A stretch of 64,000 nucleotides of DNA from Caprella mutica. Lineage: Eukaryota > Arthropoda > Malacostraca > Amphipoda > Caprellidae. Made by a program: the position numbers and the translations under genes. The stretch covers positions 205,369 through 269,368 of the forward strand of contig CANNZV010001618.1 of assembly GCA_947561585.1 (NCBI GenBank). The letters run 5' to 3'. Shown here piece by piece: positions 1-12,828 of the stretch. Numbering within the stretch: the stretch's first letter is position 1; the number at the start of each line of letters is the position of its first letter. Under the pieces are notes generated by a model that made no database searches, was not told the DNA's origin, and worked only from the letters and a program-made list of their open reading frames with translations.

Positions 1-345
1 TATTTCTACACCTCTTACACCGGGTATTCTTTCATTCAGAGGTTTTTCTACACCTCTTATACAGGGTATTCTTACATTCAGAGGTTTTTCTACACCTCTT
101 ATACAGGGTATTCTTACATTCAGAGGTATTTCTACACCTCTTACACCGGGTATTGTTTCATTCAGAGGTATTTCTACACCTCTTATACCAGGTATTCTTT
201 CATTCAGAGGTATTTCTACACCTGTAAAACAGGGTATTCTTCCATTCAGAGGTATATCTACACCTCTAAAACAGGGTATTCTTACATTCAGAGGTATATC
301 TACACCTCTTTCACCGGGTATTTTTCCATTCAGAGGTATTTCCAC
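1..345. repeat. 42-bp tandem array, about 8 copies, at the left edge
   Basis: Eight head-to-tail 42-bp units with a core like CACCTCTTAYACMGGGTATT run from the first base, so the array probably continues to the left. Unit length is exactly 42 bp throughout. On the minus strand one frame is open through all eight units, as 14-residue repeats of the type PLNERIPGVRGVEI, and stays open upstream to an in-frame stop near 468. A unit length divisible by three makes such openness likely by chance, so coding status is unproven. Confidence 0.85.
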
Positions 346-1884
346 CACTTCCAATAGCAACAGTCTCGCTATGTGGGCCGAATTAAAGACGAAAAGACAC
401 TTAGTATCCGAGAGCTGAATACACAATTCGATTAGAGGAAGCTCTGCCCCAATGATTTCAACAGATGTTTATAACCAAACTGATATTGAACAGGTAATAG
501 TGGAAACAAACAGTAATGAATTTACAAAATACTTCTAGAATTATTATTAACAGATCCCAGGAAAGTAGGATATACTCCTGGGAGATCAAGAGAATATTCC
601 AGGAACATATTCTTCTTGTGTGGGATATTCTCTTACTCTAGACAAACTTTGATATTTTATGTAGAAGGCTTTAGAGTATAGATGATGCTTCTACAAAAAA
701 ATGTTAAATATAAGGATAGATTTTAAAGTATAAGTTATATGGTACTGATAGACCTTCTTCCAAAGTCAGGACTTTTCTTTTAGTAGTTTTCTTGTAGTTA
801 AGATATGACTCTAAGTAGCTCATCAGTACTGGAACTTGCGTCTTTTTTTTAAATCCAGAACAGCTATTAAGCTGAAACTTCTTACAGCGTTGATGTTTAC
901 TAAGTTTTTATGGTGCTTTATAAAGAACTTTTTCTTTGACTGTTTAATGAAAGATAAATGTGTGATGAGTAATCCGTGAACATTCAGCTTTAGAAGAAAA
1001 AGTATCAAAAAACGGAAACAAGTTGAAAAATTCGGTACGATTCTGCTGGTCCAGAATTCGAAAACCCAATAAAGATATTTAATTTTGATATTTGAAATCT
1101 ATATAATTTAATATATAACATTCATTTAAGGAATGTTTGAAAGTAATTTACATAGTTTTGAAATTTATCAAAAGGGTTATTTAGGCTCAACGTTGAAGAT
1201 TTTTTTGGTTTCAAGCTTTCGAGTAGAAAGATTTCTATTCATCATCAGTACAAAAGAAACCTTTAAACGATGAGTTTAAAATTCTTGATAAATGGATATC
1301 CCGTTGAGTATGAATTTTTCCAATCACTTTTTAAAATGTTAACTTAATTATAATAAATATATAACATATCTATATTTAGATGTTCATACCATCTTTCTAT
1401 GACAGACAAAAGGTACTGTGACATTAGTACATTTGAATGGAATTACCTTCTCTGTCATCCTAAACCCTAACACGCGATATGTCAGACCACCTGACACATT
1501 ATCTGTCATATGACATGACAAATTACCAGGCATATTACATCTTGTATTATTTTAGATTTCTTATAATTAATTAAATAATTTAGGCATATAAAGAACATTT
1601 GTTTTCTGTCTGTTTAGCTGAAACATGAAAACACTTTAAATCATCTAAAAGTAGTACCACGTGAAATAAAATATTCGGTTTATTGTGTTTGTTTTCTCTA
1701 CATTATCTGTTATTTCAACTGAAGGTTTTGCAATCTATTGTAAAATAAAGGTATCGATACCAAAGCTATTTAAAAACCATTATTAAGGATCTTTAAAAAT
1801 ATCCGTTCAATATACATCATTTAAATATAACAGCGGTCTCGAAACTTTTTGTGATGTCTTCAGTAGAATAACAATTATGTAACA
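346..1884. other. AT-rich sequence without recognisable gene
   Basis: Apart from the possible minus-strand frame entering from the 42-bp array (open to about 468), I see no credible exon, RNA gene or complete transposon. Short TGACA-type motifs and direct palindromes (for example near 1500) occur but explain nothing. Confidence 0.5.
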
Positions 1885-2400
1885 AAGTAACTGATCAGTA
1901 GTAACTGCTCGGCAACAGAGTAACTGTTCGGTAGTATCTGCTCGGTGACAAAGTAACTGCTCGGTAACAAAGTAACTGTTCAGTAGTAACTGTTCAGTAA
2001 CATAGTTACAGTTCGGTAGTATCTGCTCGGGGAAAAAGTAACTGTTCAGTAGTAACTGCTCGGTAACAAAGTAACTGTTCAGTAGTAACTGTCCAGTAAC
2101 ATAGTAACAGTTCGGTAGTATCTGCTCGGGGAAAAAGTAACTGTTCAGTAGTAACTGCTCGGTAACAAAGTAACTGTTCAGTAGTAACTGCTCGGTAACA
2201 AAGTAACTGTTCAGTAGTAACTGCTCGGTAACAGAGTAACTGTTCAGTAACGAAGTAAATGTTCGGTAACAGAGTAACTGTTTGGTAGTATCTGCTCAGT
2301 GACAGAGTAACTGCTCGGTAGCAGAGTTACTGCTCGGTAACAGAGTAACTGTTCGGTAAGAAAGTAATTGTTCGGTAACAAAGTAACTGTTCGGTAAATA
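1885..2400. repeat. Short tandem array built on a GTAACTGTTCGGTA-type unit
   Basis: Imperfect tandem copies alternate between two related units, roughly GTAACAAAGTAACTGTTC and GTAGTAACTGCTCG, giving a composite period of about 33 bp with drift. The array abuts the candidate first exon at 2439-2577 and would lie inside that gene's first intron. Confidence 0.8.
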
Positions 2401-2438
2401 TAATACCGAAATGCCCCCCCCCCGCCCCTTCAACTTAC

Positions 2439-2577
2439 CGGTCTCAGCCGTAACTTCTTGTCGCACTTTGCTCGGGGTGAACGGGAATCTCCGGTCAGAC
2501 TTGGCGGAGCCTCTTGCTGTTTCTTTGGCGTCAGAAGACTCTGCACAGAATGAGCACTTGCTCAGATTGCCGCCCAT
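2439..2577 (-). CDS. Probable first coding exon of a myristoylated protein (gene incomplete in window)
   Basis: Reading right to left, an ATG at 2577-2575 opens a 46-codon exon that ends one base into a codon at 2439, followed by a strong donor (GTAAGT). The protein starts MGGNLSKCSFC. Gly2 plus Ser/Lys at positions 6-7 fits the N-myristoyltransferase consensus, and Cys8 and Cys11 could be palmitoylated. The rest is Ser/Lys/Arg-rich with no known domain. The exon is GC-richer than its surroundings, as expected for a promoter-proximal exon, and a YY1/Pho-like motif lies about 25 bp upstream. Downstream exons would lie at lower coordinates. I could not identify a convincing one, although the open frame in the 1-345 array could be reached in phase through a weak AG near 450. 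The gene family is not recognised. Confidence 0.5.
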
Positions 2578-2600
2578 TTTAAGCTCTGGTCTCAGGGCTC

Positions 2601-2613
2601 ACAAGATGGCGCT
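2601..2613 (-). promoter_or_regulatory. YY1/Pho-like motif upstream of the minus-strand exon
   Basis: The plus strand reads ACAAGATGGCGCT, so the minus strand carries GCGCCATCTTG, matching the YY1/Pho consensus (GCCAT core, extended GCCATCTTG). It sits 25-35 bp upstream of the candidate ATG, a typical place in short-UTR promoters. Function is inferred from the motif and its position only. Confidence 0.4.
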
Positions 2614-2639
2614 CTACCAGACTATTTCATACTTACTTT

Positions 2640-4680
2640 GATACATTTAGACACATTTTGAAGTGAATTGTGATATATATTACTATTTGAAACTATGCAT
2701 TATCTAGAAATTAATTCTGAAATGGATAGAAGGGGATTTATATATCTTAAAATTTCAATTATATATCAAAATAACGTATTATCAGAGAAAAAAATTATGC
2801 AAGATGTGAAATTGTGGTGTTCCACATTTAAAACTTGAACAATTTCCATAATATTGGTTCGATTTGAATTCGGTTGGTTTTAAAACAATCTAAAAACTTT
2901 AGAATGTTATATTAATGTTTATGTTGCACTTGATTTTTAGGGTTATTTTTGCAAATGCTTGACGGACTTTTTTTCTGAAACTCACTGGATATCCCTGGGT
3001 TGAGTATGATACACTTTACACTTGATGTATCCCCATAGAAAACACAGGAATAAATAAAAAGGTATAAGGTGACCGTACATGAAAAAATCTCATATTTTTT
3101 TTTCTTTTTGTAAATAACTACCTAATACCCTTCTAGTTGTTTGTACGAAATATCAGAGTTCTAGCGTCACTAAAACCCACTGGGATTATAAGGATGAGGG
3201 CGAGGGGGCGAGGCGAGGGTTAGGGAGGCGCTACGCGTTCTACACACTCCCTAAAAATTATCTATCAGTCATTAATAATTCATAATAATTAATTATCATG
3301 CCATATCTGGTATATTCCTTGCTAATAAGACCGCACAAAAAATCAATTGGCTTCACTCCGCTTCCAGTTATTCCCTACATCTTATACGAGAGGGCACTTC
3401 TAAAAAGTTACAAATTTTGGTATTCAAAATCTAAGGCCTTTACAATTTTGAAGCTGAGACTTTGGAGTTTTTTCATTCGATTCTCCGAGAAATTCTATGC
3501 TTGTAGCATAAATTTTATTTTCGGACTATTATACGAAATATTGAATTTTAATTTTTTTTCACGAAAATATTTTTATTTCGAAAACCAATTCGTAAGTCGA
3601 AATACCGCTCCCAGAATTTTGTAGAGATTAGAGTTGCCCTTCGAAAGCAAAAAAAAAAACGCAAAGTCGTAGGTACAAAATTGTAGAAGTCTTAGGATTT
3701 TGGAAAACGGTTAGAAATTCGTTCGAAATTCAAATAACTCATTTACTATGGGTCTAATCGAAAAAATGCCATGAACATAAACGATAGGGAATTCAATTTT
3801 ATATTTGGCTGTTTGAGAACCGTAGCTTCATTTAATAAAAAAGTTTTCAAAAACCATGCACGGGCCCCTTAAGATCATGTCGCCACTCAATATGCTCATA
3901 TCGCCATCTGAATCAATGTACCTGTTTTGAAATTTACCATTCAGCCATTGCTGAACTTTTTGGATCAATGAACTGGGACTTCACATTGCATAATGAAAAA
4001 ATATCAATCTAGTAAAATCAAAAGTCAAAATGGAGTAAATACATAAAATAATCACCATTAACATTTGTGCCAATAAAAACTGTGTCAAAAATACCGGTTA
4101 TTCGAGGTAATTAAAGTGTCTTCTCTGCTGTCCAGTAACAACATCTGTGAATCTTTACTCCAACATGGACATGGAAATTAGATGCTCTAGGAAATCCTGT
4201 GAGTGAAAAATCGTGCCAAACAAATCTTGCTGCTCTCGTTTGCTTTAAGCTCTTAGGCAATTTATAACTTACATACGTATAAAATGAAAATAATTCTAAG
4301 CCTAGAGACTGTTTTGAAGCGATCTTCAGTCCAGTAGAACGAATAAATTTGGTCCTTTGTAGGGAATGTACGTTCAAAGATCGTCCGCTGTAAGAGCTTT
4401 ACATGTACCTACGTCCTACAATCATCTAAGATAAATATTTATCCTTTGTATAAGGTGTAAGTATTTTAAACTCTCCTATATTTGCCACCATATTTTCGAA
4501 GGTAAAGCAAGCACTCGAATAAATCCTTAAGAACTGATGGGGAAAGTTCAGAGGTAGTTAAAAGTTTGAGTCGTGCAGATCTTCATACCTCGAAATCTTT
4601 GAGTGGAAGCGATAGATCGTCTCTTATAACTTCACCATTTGGAGCTAGACGGCCATTACTTGGATGGGATGGATTGAACA
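2640..4680. other. Intergenic AT-rich DNA with a G-rich patch
   Basis: No supported gene. A G-rich stretch at 3197-3225 has four G-runs of three or more separated by short loops, which fits a G-quadruplex pattern. A 108-codon open frame at 3298-3624 is Phe/Tyr/Lys-rich with no domain or splice context, so I do not call it. The region near 3600-3860 reads like degraded transposon sequence. Confidence 0.4.
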
Positions 4681-4689
4681 AACTCTGTA

Positions 4690-5060
4690 GAACTTACTTA
4701 ATGGGGTGTGTATGTAGTGTGTGATAGTGTAACTTTTTGAGTTATAAATGACCATGACCTTGACCTTTGACCTGATCGTTCCTAAAATCTAACAAAATGG
4801 TTCCTGTATATTTACCAATTGTCCCACCAAGTTTCATGCAATATGATTCAATACTTTTTGAGATATAAATGACCACGACCTTGACCTTTGACCGGGTCAC
4901 TCCTAAAATTCTACCAGAAGGTCACTGCACATTGACCAATCGTTTCATCAAATTCCATGCAATTTGGTTTAACAGTTTTTCAGTTATGCGAATAACAAGA
5001 TGATAAATAAATATATGTATAGATGCCGGGTAAAATATAACCTTCTGCACATTTGCCAAT
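4690..5060 (+). repeat. Dispersed repeat resembling an RTE-type LINE 3' region, copy 1
   Basis: Two tandem subrepeats of about 125 bp contain GACCTTGACCTTTGACC followed by a segment reading like CCAATTGTCCCACCAAGTTTC and then TTTTTGAGTTATAAATG, ending in ATAAATAAATA and AACCTTCTGCA. The same family recurs at 57690-58440. Arthropod RTE-clade LINEs often end with such text, so a LINE tail is likely, but no reverse transcriptase frame accompanies it. Confidence 0.55.
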
Positions 5061-5189
5061 GTAATCATTGAACAGTTTAATAATTTATTTGGTCTTAACA
5101 CGTATTCTTTATATTTAGGAATTATTACATGAACTGTTAAATCATCGAGAGAATGGTGAAAAATAACCAAATATTTAAAATATACAATA

Positions 5190-7210
5190 AAATATATAGA
5201 TTATTTTAAATCACATTATATGACTAATTCTTTACATTTTATGTTTAATTTGCTAAGTAATATTTTTATCCAATCAATTAAGTTAGAACAAAAATTTTTT
5301 TTATCGAAAACTAGTATTTTATCATATAATAAAATATTTCTATTTTACTCAATAAATTTTTCAACTCTACCCAAACTTGTAAATTGAGTTTGTATTAAAT
5401 GTTATTATTTATTCGCTGTTAGTGTTCTAGCACTGATGTAACGGAGACTGTAATGTATGGAAGCGATTAAATTGACTATATCTTCTATTTCTGAAGCCAT
5501 TATTACTGTTTACTAAAATATGTGTTTACAAGCTGCTTATGTATACTGCGTAACTTTAATTGAACTGTTTTCGAATATCAGAGTTATTCAAATATCTCCT
5601 TGCTATTCTATTATATATTTCATGATTATTTTTAATTTTAATTTGATGTCCTGTAATATGTACAGGGAATGCTCGTACAACGGCAGTATATGTACCAGAA
5701 AAAGAGGTCGCTGTAAGTTCCGAAAATTAGTGCAGTTAGGGATTTAAACTTCGAAAGTTTTCTTTAACAGCATTTCAATGAAACGCTAATGAGTTCTCCG
5801 ATTATTATTAAATTAAAAAATTTAATGAAAATTTTATAATAGTTATTTAACTCACTTATATAAATGTATAGAATAATAAGTTGGGTAAATTAAAACAAAT
5901 ATATTACAAATTAAATAAATTTGAACTACGGAAAAAAATATATTGTTCAATTTAGAATAGTTACACTTCTTTTAATTTCTATAGAATGTTTCTAATCAAA
6001 GAAAATGTATATAGGAAAAGATTATAATTACTTATAATCTGATAACATGAGATTAAGGGTTGATTGTAAATTTCAATACCTCTGAATATAATCAATGTTT
6101 AATTAGATACTTGGTAGACAATATTTGTTAAACAATATAATTTAAAGAGGTCGTTGTAGGAGCTGTTTGGCCCGTAGAACGGACGATTTTTTGTTCTTTG
6201 TTTTCAATTCTAAGGTCGTCTGCAGTGCGAGCTTAACCTTTATTTCCTTTGTTTAACTATAAACACACAGAAATACTTATCTATTTTTATGCACGTGTGC
6301 TTTGTCTTGACGTCAATGCACACTATTATTTCGTAATTAGCTACATGTTTAATTATTTATATGTTTAATTATTTAGTGTCCGCGTTTACTCGACAAGTAT
6401 TAAACATGAAGAATGTAACTATGATACGCACGGGAATATATTGACATGAAATTTAAATTCTTCCCTTTTATTCAATTTTTTTAATGTATTTTATCTATAA
6501 AAACAATATCAGGTTATGAAGAATAGTAAATTTTAATTAATAGAATTCAATGAAAAATAACGTAATAACGGGTAATAAATTACTATTGAAGACCCGTTAT
6601 TTTTAACGGGCAAGTACACTAGCTTGAAATAAAATGCAATTAGTAATTTATTAATTAACCTCAGTTTAGTAGATAATCATTCATTTTGATTATATCTTAT
6701 AAGTTATAGGTAAGTATATCTAATTAATTTTTATAGCAATATGTCGATATATAATTAAGTAAATAATTTATTGCAAATTACAATATTGATGTTTGATTTG
6801 AAATATTAATACCAATAAGAATATTTTTTCATTTAAAAACAATAATTAAGTAACCATTGTTGAAAATAATTTTCATATATATTATTATTGTTATCATTTA
6901 ATACTACCCAGTGAAGTGCGAAATAGTGTTTAAATTTCAATTAAACTATGAAAAGCATATTTGCCTTTTAATTTATTTACAGTGTTCCATTAGAGAGGTT
7001 TTCACATGCTTTATGGCTGCTTTTCACCGTATTCATGTCACCAGTACATTAAATAACGAACACATCGCGTGTTCGAAACCATGCGCCTGACTCCAATCGA
7101 TTGAGATTAAGCGGAAGTCGCTCCAAGCTATCATGTTCGCATTCGGAAAAAAGCCGCAACAAATTGGGAGTGGAACGATTGGGAAATTTGATACATAAAG
7201 ACACTGCTGT
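5190..7210. repeat. Transposon-derived intergenic DNA related to Tes-intron sequences
   Basis: Two parts match other places in the window. 5740-5890 resembles 37710-37860 in Tes intron 10 (shared TTTCTTTAACAGCATT). 6375-6625 is an inverted copy of the roughly 280-bp unit repeated three times at 34195-35000, including the terminal palindrome-like TTATTTTTAACGGGCAAGTA. No gene is seen. Confidence 0.5.
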
Positions 7211-7213
7211 GTG

Positions 7214-7406
7214 TAGGGTACATTTTGAGTTATGGAACTGTTTCATCTTTTCGATCGTACAAGAAAACCTACATATTCATTATTTTATTTCGTATCCATG
7301 ATATTTGCAGGTATCATGGATACGGAGAAAATTAACGAGTTAAATTATAATTTTTTTCTTATATTACCGAAAATGCGGAACTGTTTGATATCTCAGAACT
7401 TACCCT
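7214..7406. mobile_element. Foldback MITE, TAGGGTA family, copy 1
   Basis: Starts TAGGGTACATTTTGAG and ends with CAGAACTTACCCT. The arms carry the family signature (ATCTTTTCGATCGTAC against TACCGAAAATGCGGAACTG), and the centre has the palindromic GTATCCATGATA / TATCATGGATAC pair. The same family occurs at 12668, 16084, 21136, 26745, 39433 and 45119. Confidence 0.7.
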
Positions 7407-10400
7407 GTGTGTGTGTTTGTGTATGTAATTCACACTGACAGAAAGACATTAATTTTTATGAAAATAAATATGAGTTGAAATAATTTACGTATATTTACGA
7501 ACGAATCAGTAATTCGATTGATCTTTTCTTCAACCTCCCTTTAATTTTATTACTTTATTTTCATTTTCAATACTTTTTTTATAACTTTCAAACGTATCGA
7601 AAAAGAGACGAATGATATTTTTACAATGGATTTTATTTTATTTAATATGACGATATTTTCCCATTAAAAGCGGAATTTCATACCACGAATCACAGCTGAT
7701 TAAATATGCAAGTTATATAAAGTAATATTCTTCTTCTCTTTAATCTTCTATTTAATCACAGTGACACAGTGACTCATCACATTATACCGTGACATGTCAC
7801 TGTCATGATGGATTAGCAAAAGATTATTTTAATCTTATGATTATGAATAATACTATCTATTAATCTTTACTGGTGCATGACGTGGAAAAAATTAATTCAA
7901 TTTTAGAATGAACTTTTAATTATTAATGTAATTTATTGTAATATGTATTCTTTAATTACATGTTAGTCCTAGTGAAACTTTATATATAATTTATAAATTA
8001 CCTTCAAATTAATATCGTTTATTGTACTTGTACCTAAGTTTAAAGATTTATTGTAAAAACTACTAAAATATATGCAAAAAACACTACAGATTATTTTCCA
8101 TCCTACTAATATTGAAATTACTATAATTCAAATTGTGTTTGTTTATAGAGCATTTAAATAATCAAAATCAATGGGTATTCATGGGTATTCTGGCTTAGTT
8201 TTATTGTTGAATATTATACTGAAATATTCATTTATTTATTTAAATAAATTATATATTCAAAAATAATAATTAAAAATATTTATGAAATTTACTGAAAAAT
8301 TTATACCAAACGCCGCAATTTTTTTTTTAAATACTCTAATATTTATTTTGTATCCATTAGATGAATTATTGCAATATGTATACCACAGAATAATACTCTG
8401 AAATATTTATCCATTAGATGAATTATTGCAATATGTGTATTATGAAATAATATTTTCGATATTTATAGTCCATTATTGGGATTTTAAAGTTCAATATTTA
8501 TTGTCAAAGTAAATAAAATATTGAGACGAAACTCCGCAGACTTTTTCCAATATTGCAAGTTGTGCATTTTCATTTTGTGATTTATGTTCTGAATATAAAT
8601 TTTCGTCATATGAAATATTGTTCGTTTTATTTTTATTCTATAAATTTTTTAGATGTGGTGTGGTAGTTTGGTAATAATTATCATTATATAAATATATATT
8701 CATGTGAAGAAATAACAAAATGTCAAAACATTCATTCTACAGATGTTTACAACATGAATTTATCTTCAAACGTCTATTTATTATTATTTTTCTCACGGCT
8801 ATAGATGCAGTTTATTCGTCTTTTTAATTACAACATAGTAGCTATTATTAAACCAGATTTTCAACCAGTAATTTTCTCTATTTTGAAGTTTTCCCGTTAA
8901 AAAGAGTATTTGAATTAATAACATACAATAAATAATTTTGAAATTTTAATATTCTTTCTTTTAATTTGAAATATTTTGTTCTCTACTAATTACTATAAAT
9001 TTCTGCGTTAAATTGAAATCAAACATTGAAATCTGATAATAAAAGAGAACATTATATATTTTTAAGAAGAGTGTTAGGTTTTGTGTCTCACCTTCTTTTA
9101 CAGTATACAGTTTCAATTTCTATATCATTACAAATAACTAAATATTATTTCTATTCATTATCATCTCTATAATTCACTTGCCCCAACTCTTCTTTCTCTT
9201 TCTCAATTTGCTCTAGGTTTTCTCGTCTAAATTTTAGACCAAAAAACCCGAGAGTTTCTAATGAGATACAAACACTTTTCCTCTTCCATAATCTTCTGAT
9301 CATATTCCTCATTCATATTTTTCCTTGTTAATTTTCGCTTCAGAAACTTCTGTTCATAAATTAATGTCAATTATTTTAACTTTTTGTATATCAAAATTTA
9401 TGTCTATTTTATGAAAACTTTCATTATTTTTTAAAATATTTTTTCAGTCCCTTGAAATTAAATAAAAATTAGATATTAATTTTCGTTATCACAGTTTCAC
9501 TAATTAAATAATTCTGTCATCAATACAAATTTCTTGAATAATTATCTAAAAAAAAAAAATGAAATTTAAAAAAAAATTGATGAATTTTTTAATTTTTTTT
9601 TTGAAAATTTGAAATTTATATAATACTCATATTCAATATATGTGTATACAATCAATTAAAAGTTTAAATAGTGGCGCGAATTCATTAAAGATGTGAGGGG
9701 AAACTACACTAAAGTAAATGAAATACTGGTAGCAAACACCGTAGAGTTACAGAATTTATGACCAGTGATTAATTCGACGAAGTCTTTCAATGGAATACGA
9801 TTGATTGAATGAAAAGTGTAGCTATATTGTCATAGTAATCAAAGACTATTCAAACAAGCAAACAATGTACAAACAGATCAACAGTCCACTCTGTTAGGGA
9901 AACAATTCATATAAAACTTCATACACATTGTCAATGAATTGAAACTTAATATATTAAATTATTTAAAGTTTCTAAAGGCATTCTCTGTTATTTAGTTCAA
10001 CCAAATCCCACAGATTGTTACAGAGCGTCACAGTGACACACAGACACTATCGTAATGACTACTTCAGTCGCACTGAAAACAGACAACACCGAGAACTTGT
10101 ATTCGAAACACAAATCTGTTTTATTCGACATGCTAACATTCCCTAGCTTTAATTAATATTACATAACTAATGAACTAAAACTAACGTTCAAAAGCATAGG
10201 TGATTAAAATGTCGTTAAGGTTCAGACGGGAGGAGTCACCGTGTGTTGGCACTGTAAGTTTCCTCAACTCTAATTACTTCCGCTAGGTTGCCATGGCACC
10301 GCGTGCGCTGTGTACTGTGTGTGCGTGAGTTTGTGTATATACAAATATCAGTCTGCGGTACTTTGATGGGCTATTATACAATTACACGGGGCACTAACCA

Positions 10401-11082
10401 CGTAGTTTATTTAATATCCAGGGCGATATTAATTTGTATTTTATATGTAATATATCATGATTCTCTATTCTGAATACCTATCAATTAGGTTTTCGAGACA
10501 ATTATAGTAATGTCAATTTGCTATGTTATATAATTGAGAATGAAAATTATCACAAGATTTATTATTCTCAATTAAGATATTTATTAATATTAAATAAATT
10601 TATTTGTATACTTATAAAACATACAAGCATGCTTGTATGGTAGCACACTGAAGAAATATGAACGAAATTAAGCCTATTTTCTAATTAATTATGGTTTATA
10701 ATCATTAATCTGGGAATTACATGAAATTTTGTGTAGTTAATATTTTTTCATATTATTTTAAAGTTATTGTTAGTGCTTCCCAATAGTACGAAACACTAAT
10801 ATGACGCAGAAGAAACAGATTATACTCTCTCAGTTTTGAACATTCATGTTTGGCCTTCGTTTAAATTGCTATGAATTCCAGACGTAATGAGTAGCTTTAC
10901 TCGAATATTTAATATTTAATAGATTATACCTACCAAACTTATATTAAAAATAAATGGTGTACATTCTTTTATTCTGATTAGTAAAACATTTACTGCGGTG
11001 TTTGAATCTTAAAAATCTTTTAAAAGCATTCAGACAGGATCCGCTTTTATTACCAAATCACGACTCTGTTTTATTAACAAAT
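7407..11082. other. AT-rich intergenic DNA without recognisable gene
   Basis: Long AT-rich stretch with scattered homopolymers. 10780-11060 resembles one arm of the foldback element at 56024-57471 (shared AAATGGTGTACATTCTT). A 20-bp perfect palindrome (CATACAAGCATGCTTGTATG) is at 10620-10639. No credible exons. Confidence 0.5.
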
Positions 11083-11700
11083 ACACAGAGAAAAAAGTTT
11101 ACTCATTTTTAATGGGTCAACAATTTATGCTTTGAATCAATTTATTACGTGAGTTGGTTTGACTATATTCATGTTTTCATGTGTGTCAAAACAACTATGA
11201 CGTGTGTGTCACCAAACATAGTTAATTCAAATCATTTTATGGATTGAATCAACTTACTATGAGAGTTGGAGTTACATTTTGGGAGTTTGAACATATGTTA
11301 AAACAACTAGGATATAGTGTGTTGAAGTTACTCACAAAGATTGTCAATTCAATGTATCTGGTGTATGAATTAACTTACTATGAGAGTTGACGCTACTTTT
11401 TTGAGTTTAGGTGTGAGTTAAAACAACTATGACATAGTATGTTATAGTAACCCACAAAGACTGTTAATCCAATGTATTCTGCAGTGTATGAATTAACTTA
11501 CTATGAGAGTTGGCGCTACTTTTTTGTAAGTTTAGGTGTGAGTTAAAACAACTATGACATAGTGTGATAATGTAACCCACAAAGACTGTTAATCTTATTT
11601 ATCTGGTGTATAAATTAACTTACTATGAGAGTTAGTGCTACTTTTTTTTTAAGTTTATGTGTGAGGTCAATCAAATGAGTAAGTGGCAACTTATGCTTTC
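11083..11700. repeat. Left part of a CACAGAGAAA element with 120-bp internal tandem repeats
   Basis: Begins CACAGAGAAAAAAGT and contains four to five imperfect copies of a unit of about 120 bp, recognisable by TTACTATGAGAGTTGG near 11252, 11376, 11495 and 11618. A related, apparently complete copy is at 15368-15869. The matching right end, closing in CTTTCTCTGTGTGTA, is at about 15110-15258, so the interval 11083-15258 may be one element with other repeats nested inside. Confidence 0.55.
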
Positions 11701-12118
11701 CTCAAAGCTAATTTATTCGTATAACACTTTTCAGTTCAAATCTTGTTTCAAGTGTGTTACGTGTTGAATGTGAACGCTCCTCAATACCATTTTAGTTCAA
11801 GTGCAAACAATAGCGTTATATGCATTAAATATTATTATCGCTGCCGATCGATTATTAATTATTTCCATTAATAAATTGATAAATGTCTGCCTAAATATTC
11901 TAAAATATTGGTGATTGATAGTTTGGTGGCTTTATATAGGTGGTTATTTGAAGAGCTGATTATCAGTATATAATTTTTATAATAATAAATTTTGATTACT
12001 GCCTTCCAGTTTGTAAACTGATATCCAAACTAATTTTCCTAAATTATTATATGTTAACTTATTTAAGCATCATACCTACCTAGCTGTTTTTTTTCAGTGT
12101 CAATACCTTCTACATGGG

Positions 12119-12635
12119 GTACGGTCAAGAGCCCCCCCGGTCAAGAGCTCTCCCGGTCATGAGCCCCCCCGGTCACGAGCCCCCCGGTCATGAGCCCCCC
12201 TAGGTCATGAGCCCCCCCGGTCACGAGCCCCCCCTCCCTGTTTTTTTAATCCTTATTTACCTAGTTAAACAAATGAAGAATTACTTAGATAGAAATAACT
12301 GAGAGTTACTAATGTAGTTTGTTGTATCCGCTAGTTTGTTGTACTGCACACTTCATGATTGATTAATGATCTGGCAGGGGGGTTCGGGGGTGGCACGCCC
12401 ACCGATATACATATATTTTATGTCTATTCAGTAATGAACTACAAAAGTGTCAATAAGGATTAAATAGTATAGGTAAATAAGGATTTAAAAACAGGGGGGC
12501 TCATGACCAGGAGGGCTCATGACCGGGGGGGCTCTTGACCGGGGGGGCTTATGACCTAGGATGGCTCATGACCGGGGGGGCTCATGACCGGGGGGCTCAT
12601 GACCGGGGGGGCTTATGACCTACACCCCTTCTACA
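12119..12635. mobile_element. MITE-like element with inverted C-rich/G-rich tandem arrays at its ends
   Basis: The left array (12119-12232) has about seven copies of a 16-18-bp unit CGGTCATGAGCCCCCC. The right array (12494-12635) has about eight inverted copies, GGGGGGGCTCATGACC. The inner flanks are also inverted (CCTGTTTTTTTAATCCTTATTTA against its complement near 12470). Both ends reduce to GGGGT..GGTCA. The 260-bp centre has no open frame. Confidence 0.65.
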
Positions 12636-12667
12636 TAGGCTAGGCAGTTACTGCGCTGTCCTCAGAA

Positions 12668-12828
12668 TAGGGTAAGTTCCAAATTATCAGGCGATTTCAA
12701 ATTTTCGGTCACGTATGAAATATAGTATATAACTACCTAATAGCTAATTAAAATAAAAGTTAATTTAATATAGTTTTCTTACGCGACCGAAAATGTGGAG
12801 CCGTCCGATATTTCAGAACTTATCCTAG
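12668..12828. mobile_element. Foldback MITE, TAGGGTA family, copy 2
   Basis: Left end TAGGGTAAGTTCCAAATTAT with TTTTCGGTCACGTATG. Right end TTACGCGACCGAAAATGTGG, then CAGAACTTATCCTA. The arms are inverted copies of each other and match the family seen at 7214 and 26745. Confidence 0.7.

Noticed and set aside
1..345. Possible CRISPR array
   Set aside because: The units are contiguous 42-mers without unique spacers, in a eukaryotic genome.
3298..3624. 108-codon plus-strand open frame
   Set aside because: Low-complexity aromatic/Lys composition, no splice context, no domain and no repeat conservation.
7049..7100. tRNA-like B-box (GGTTTCGAACAC on the minus strand)
   Set aside because: No A-box at the right distance and no cloverleaf could be drawn.
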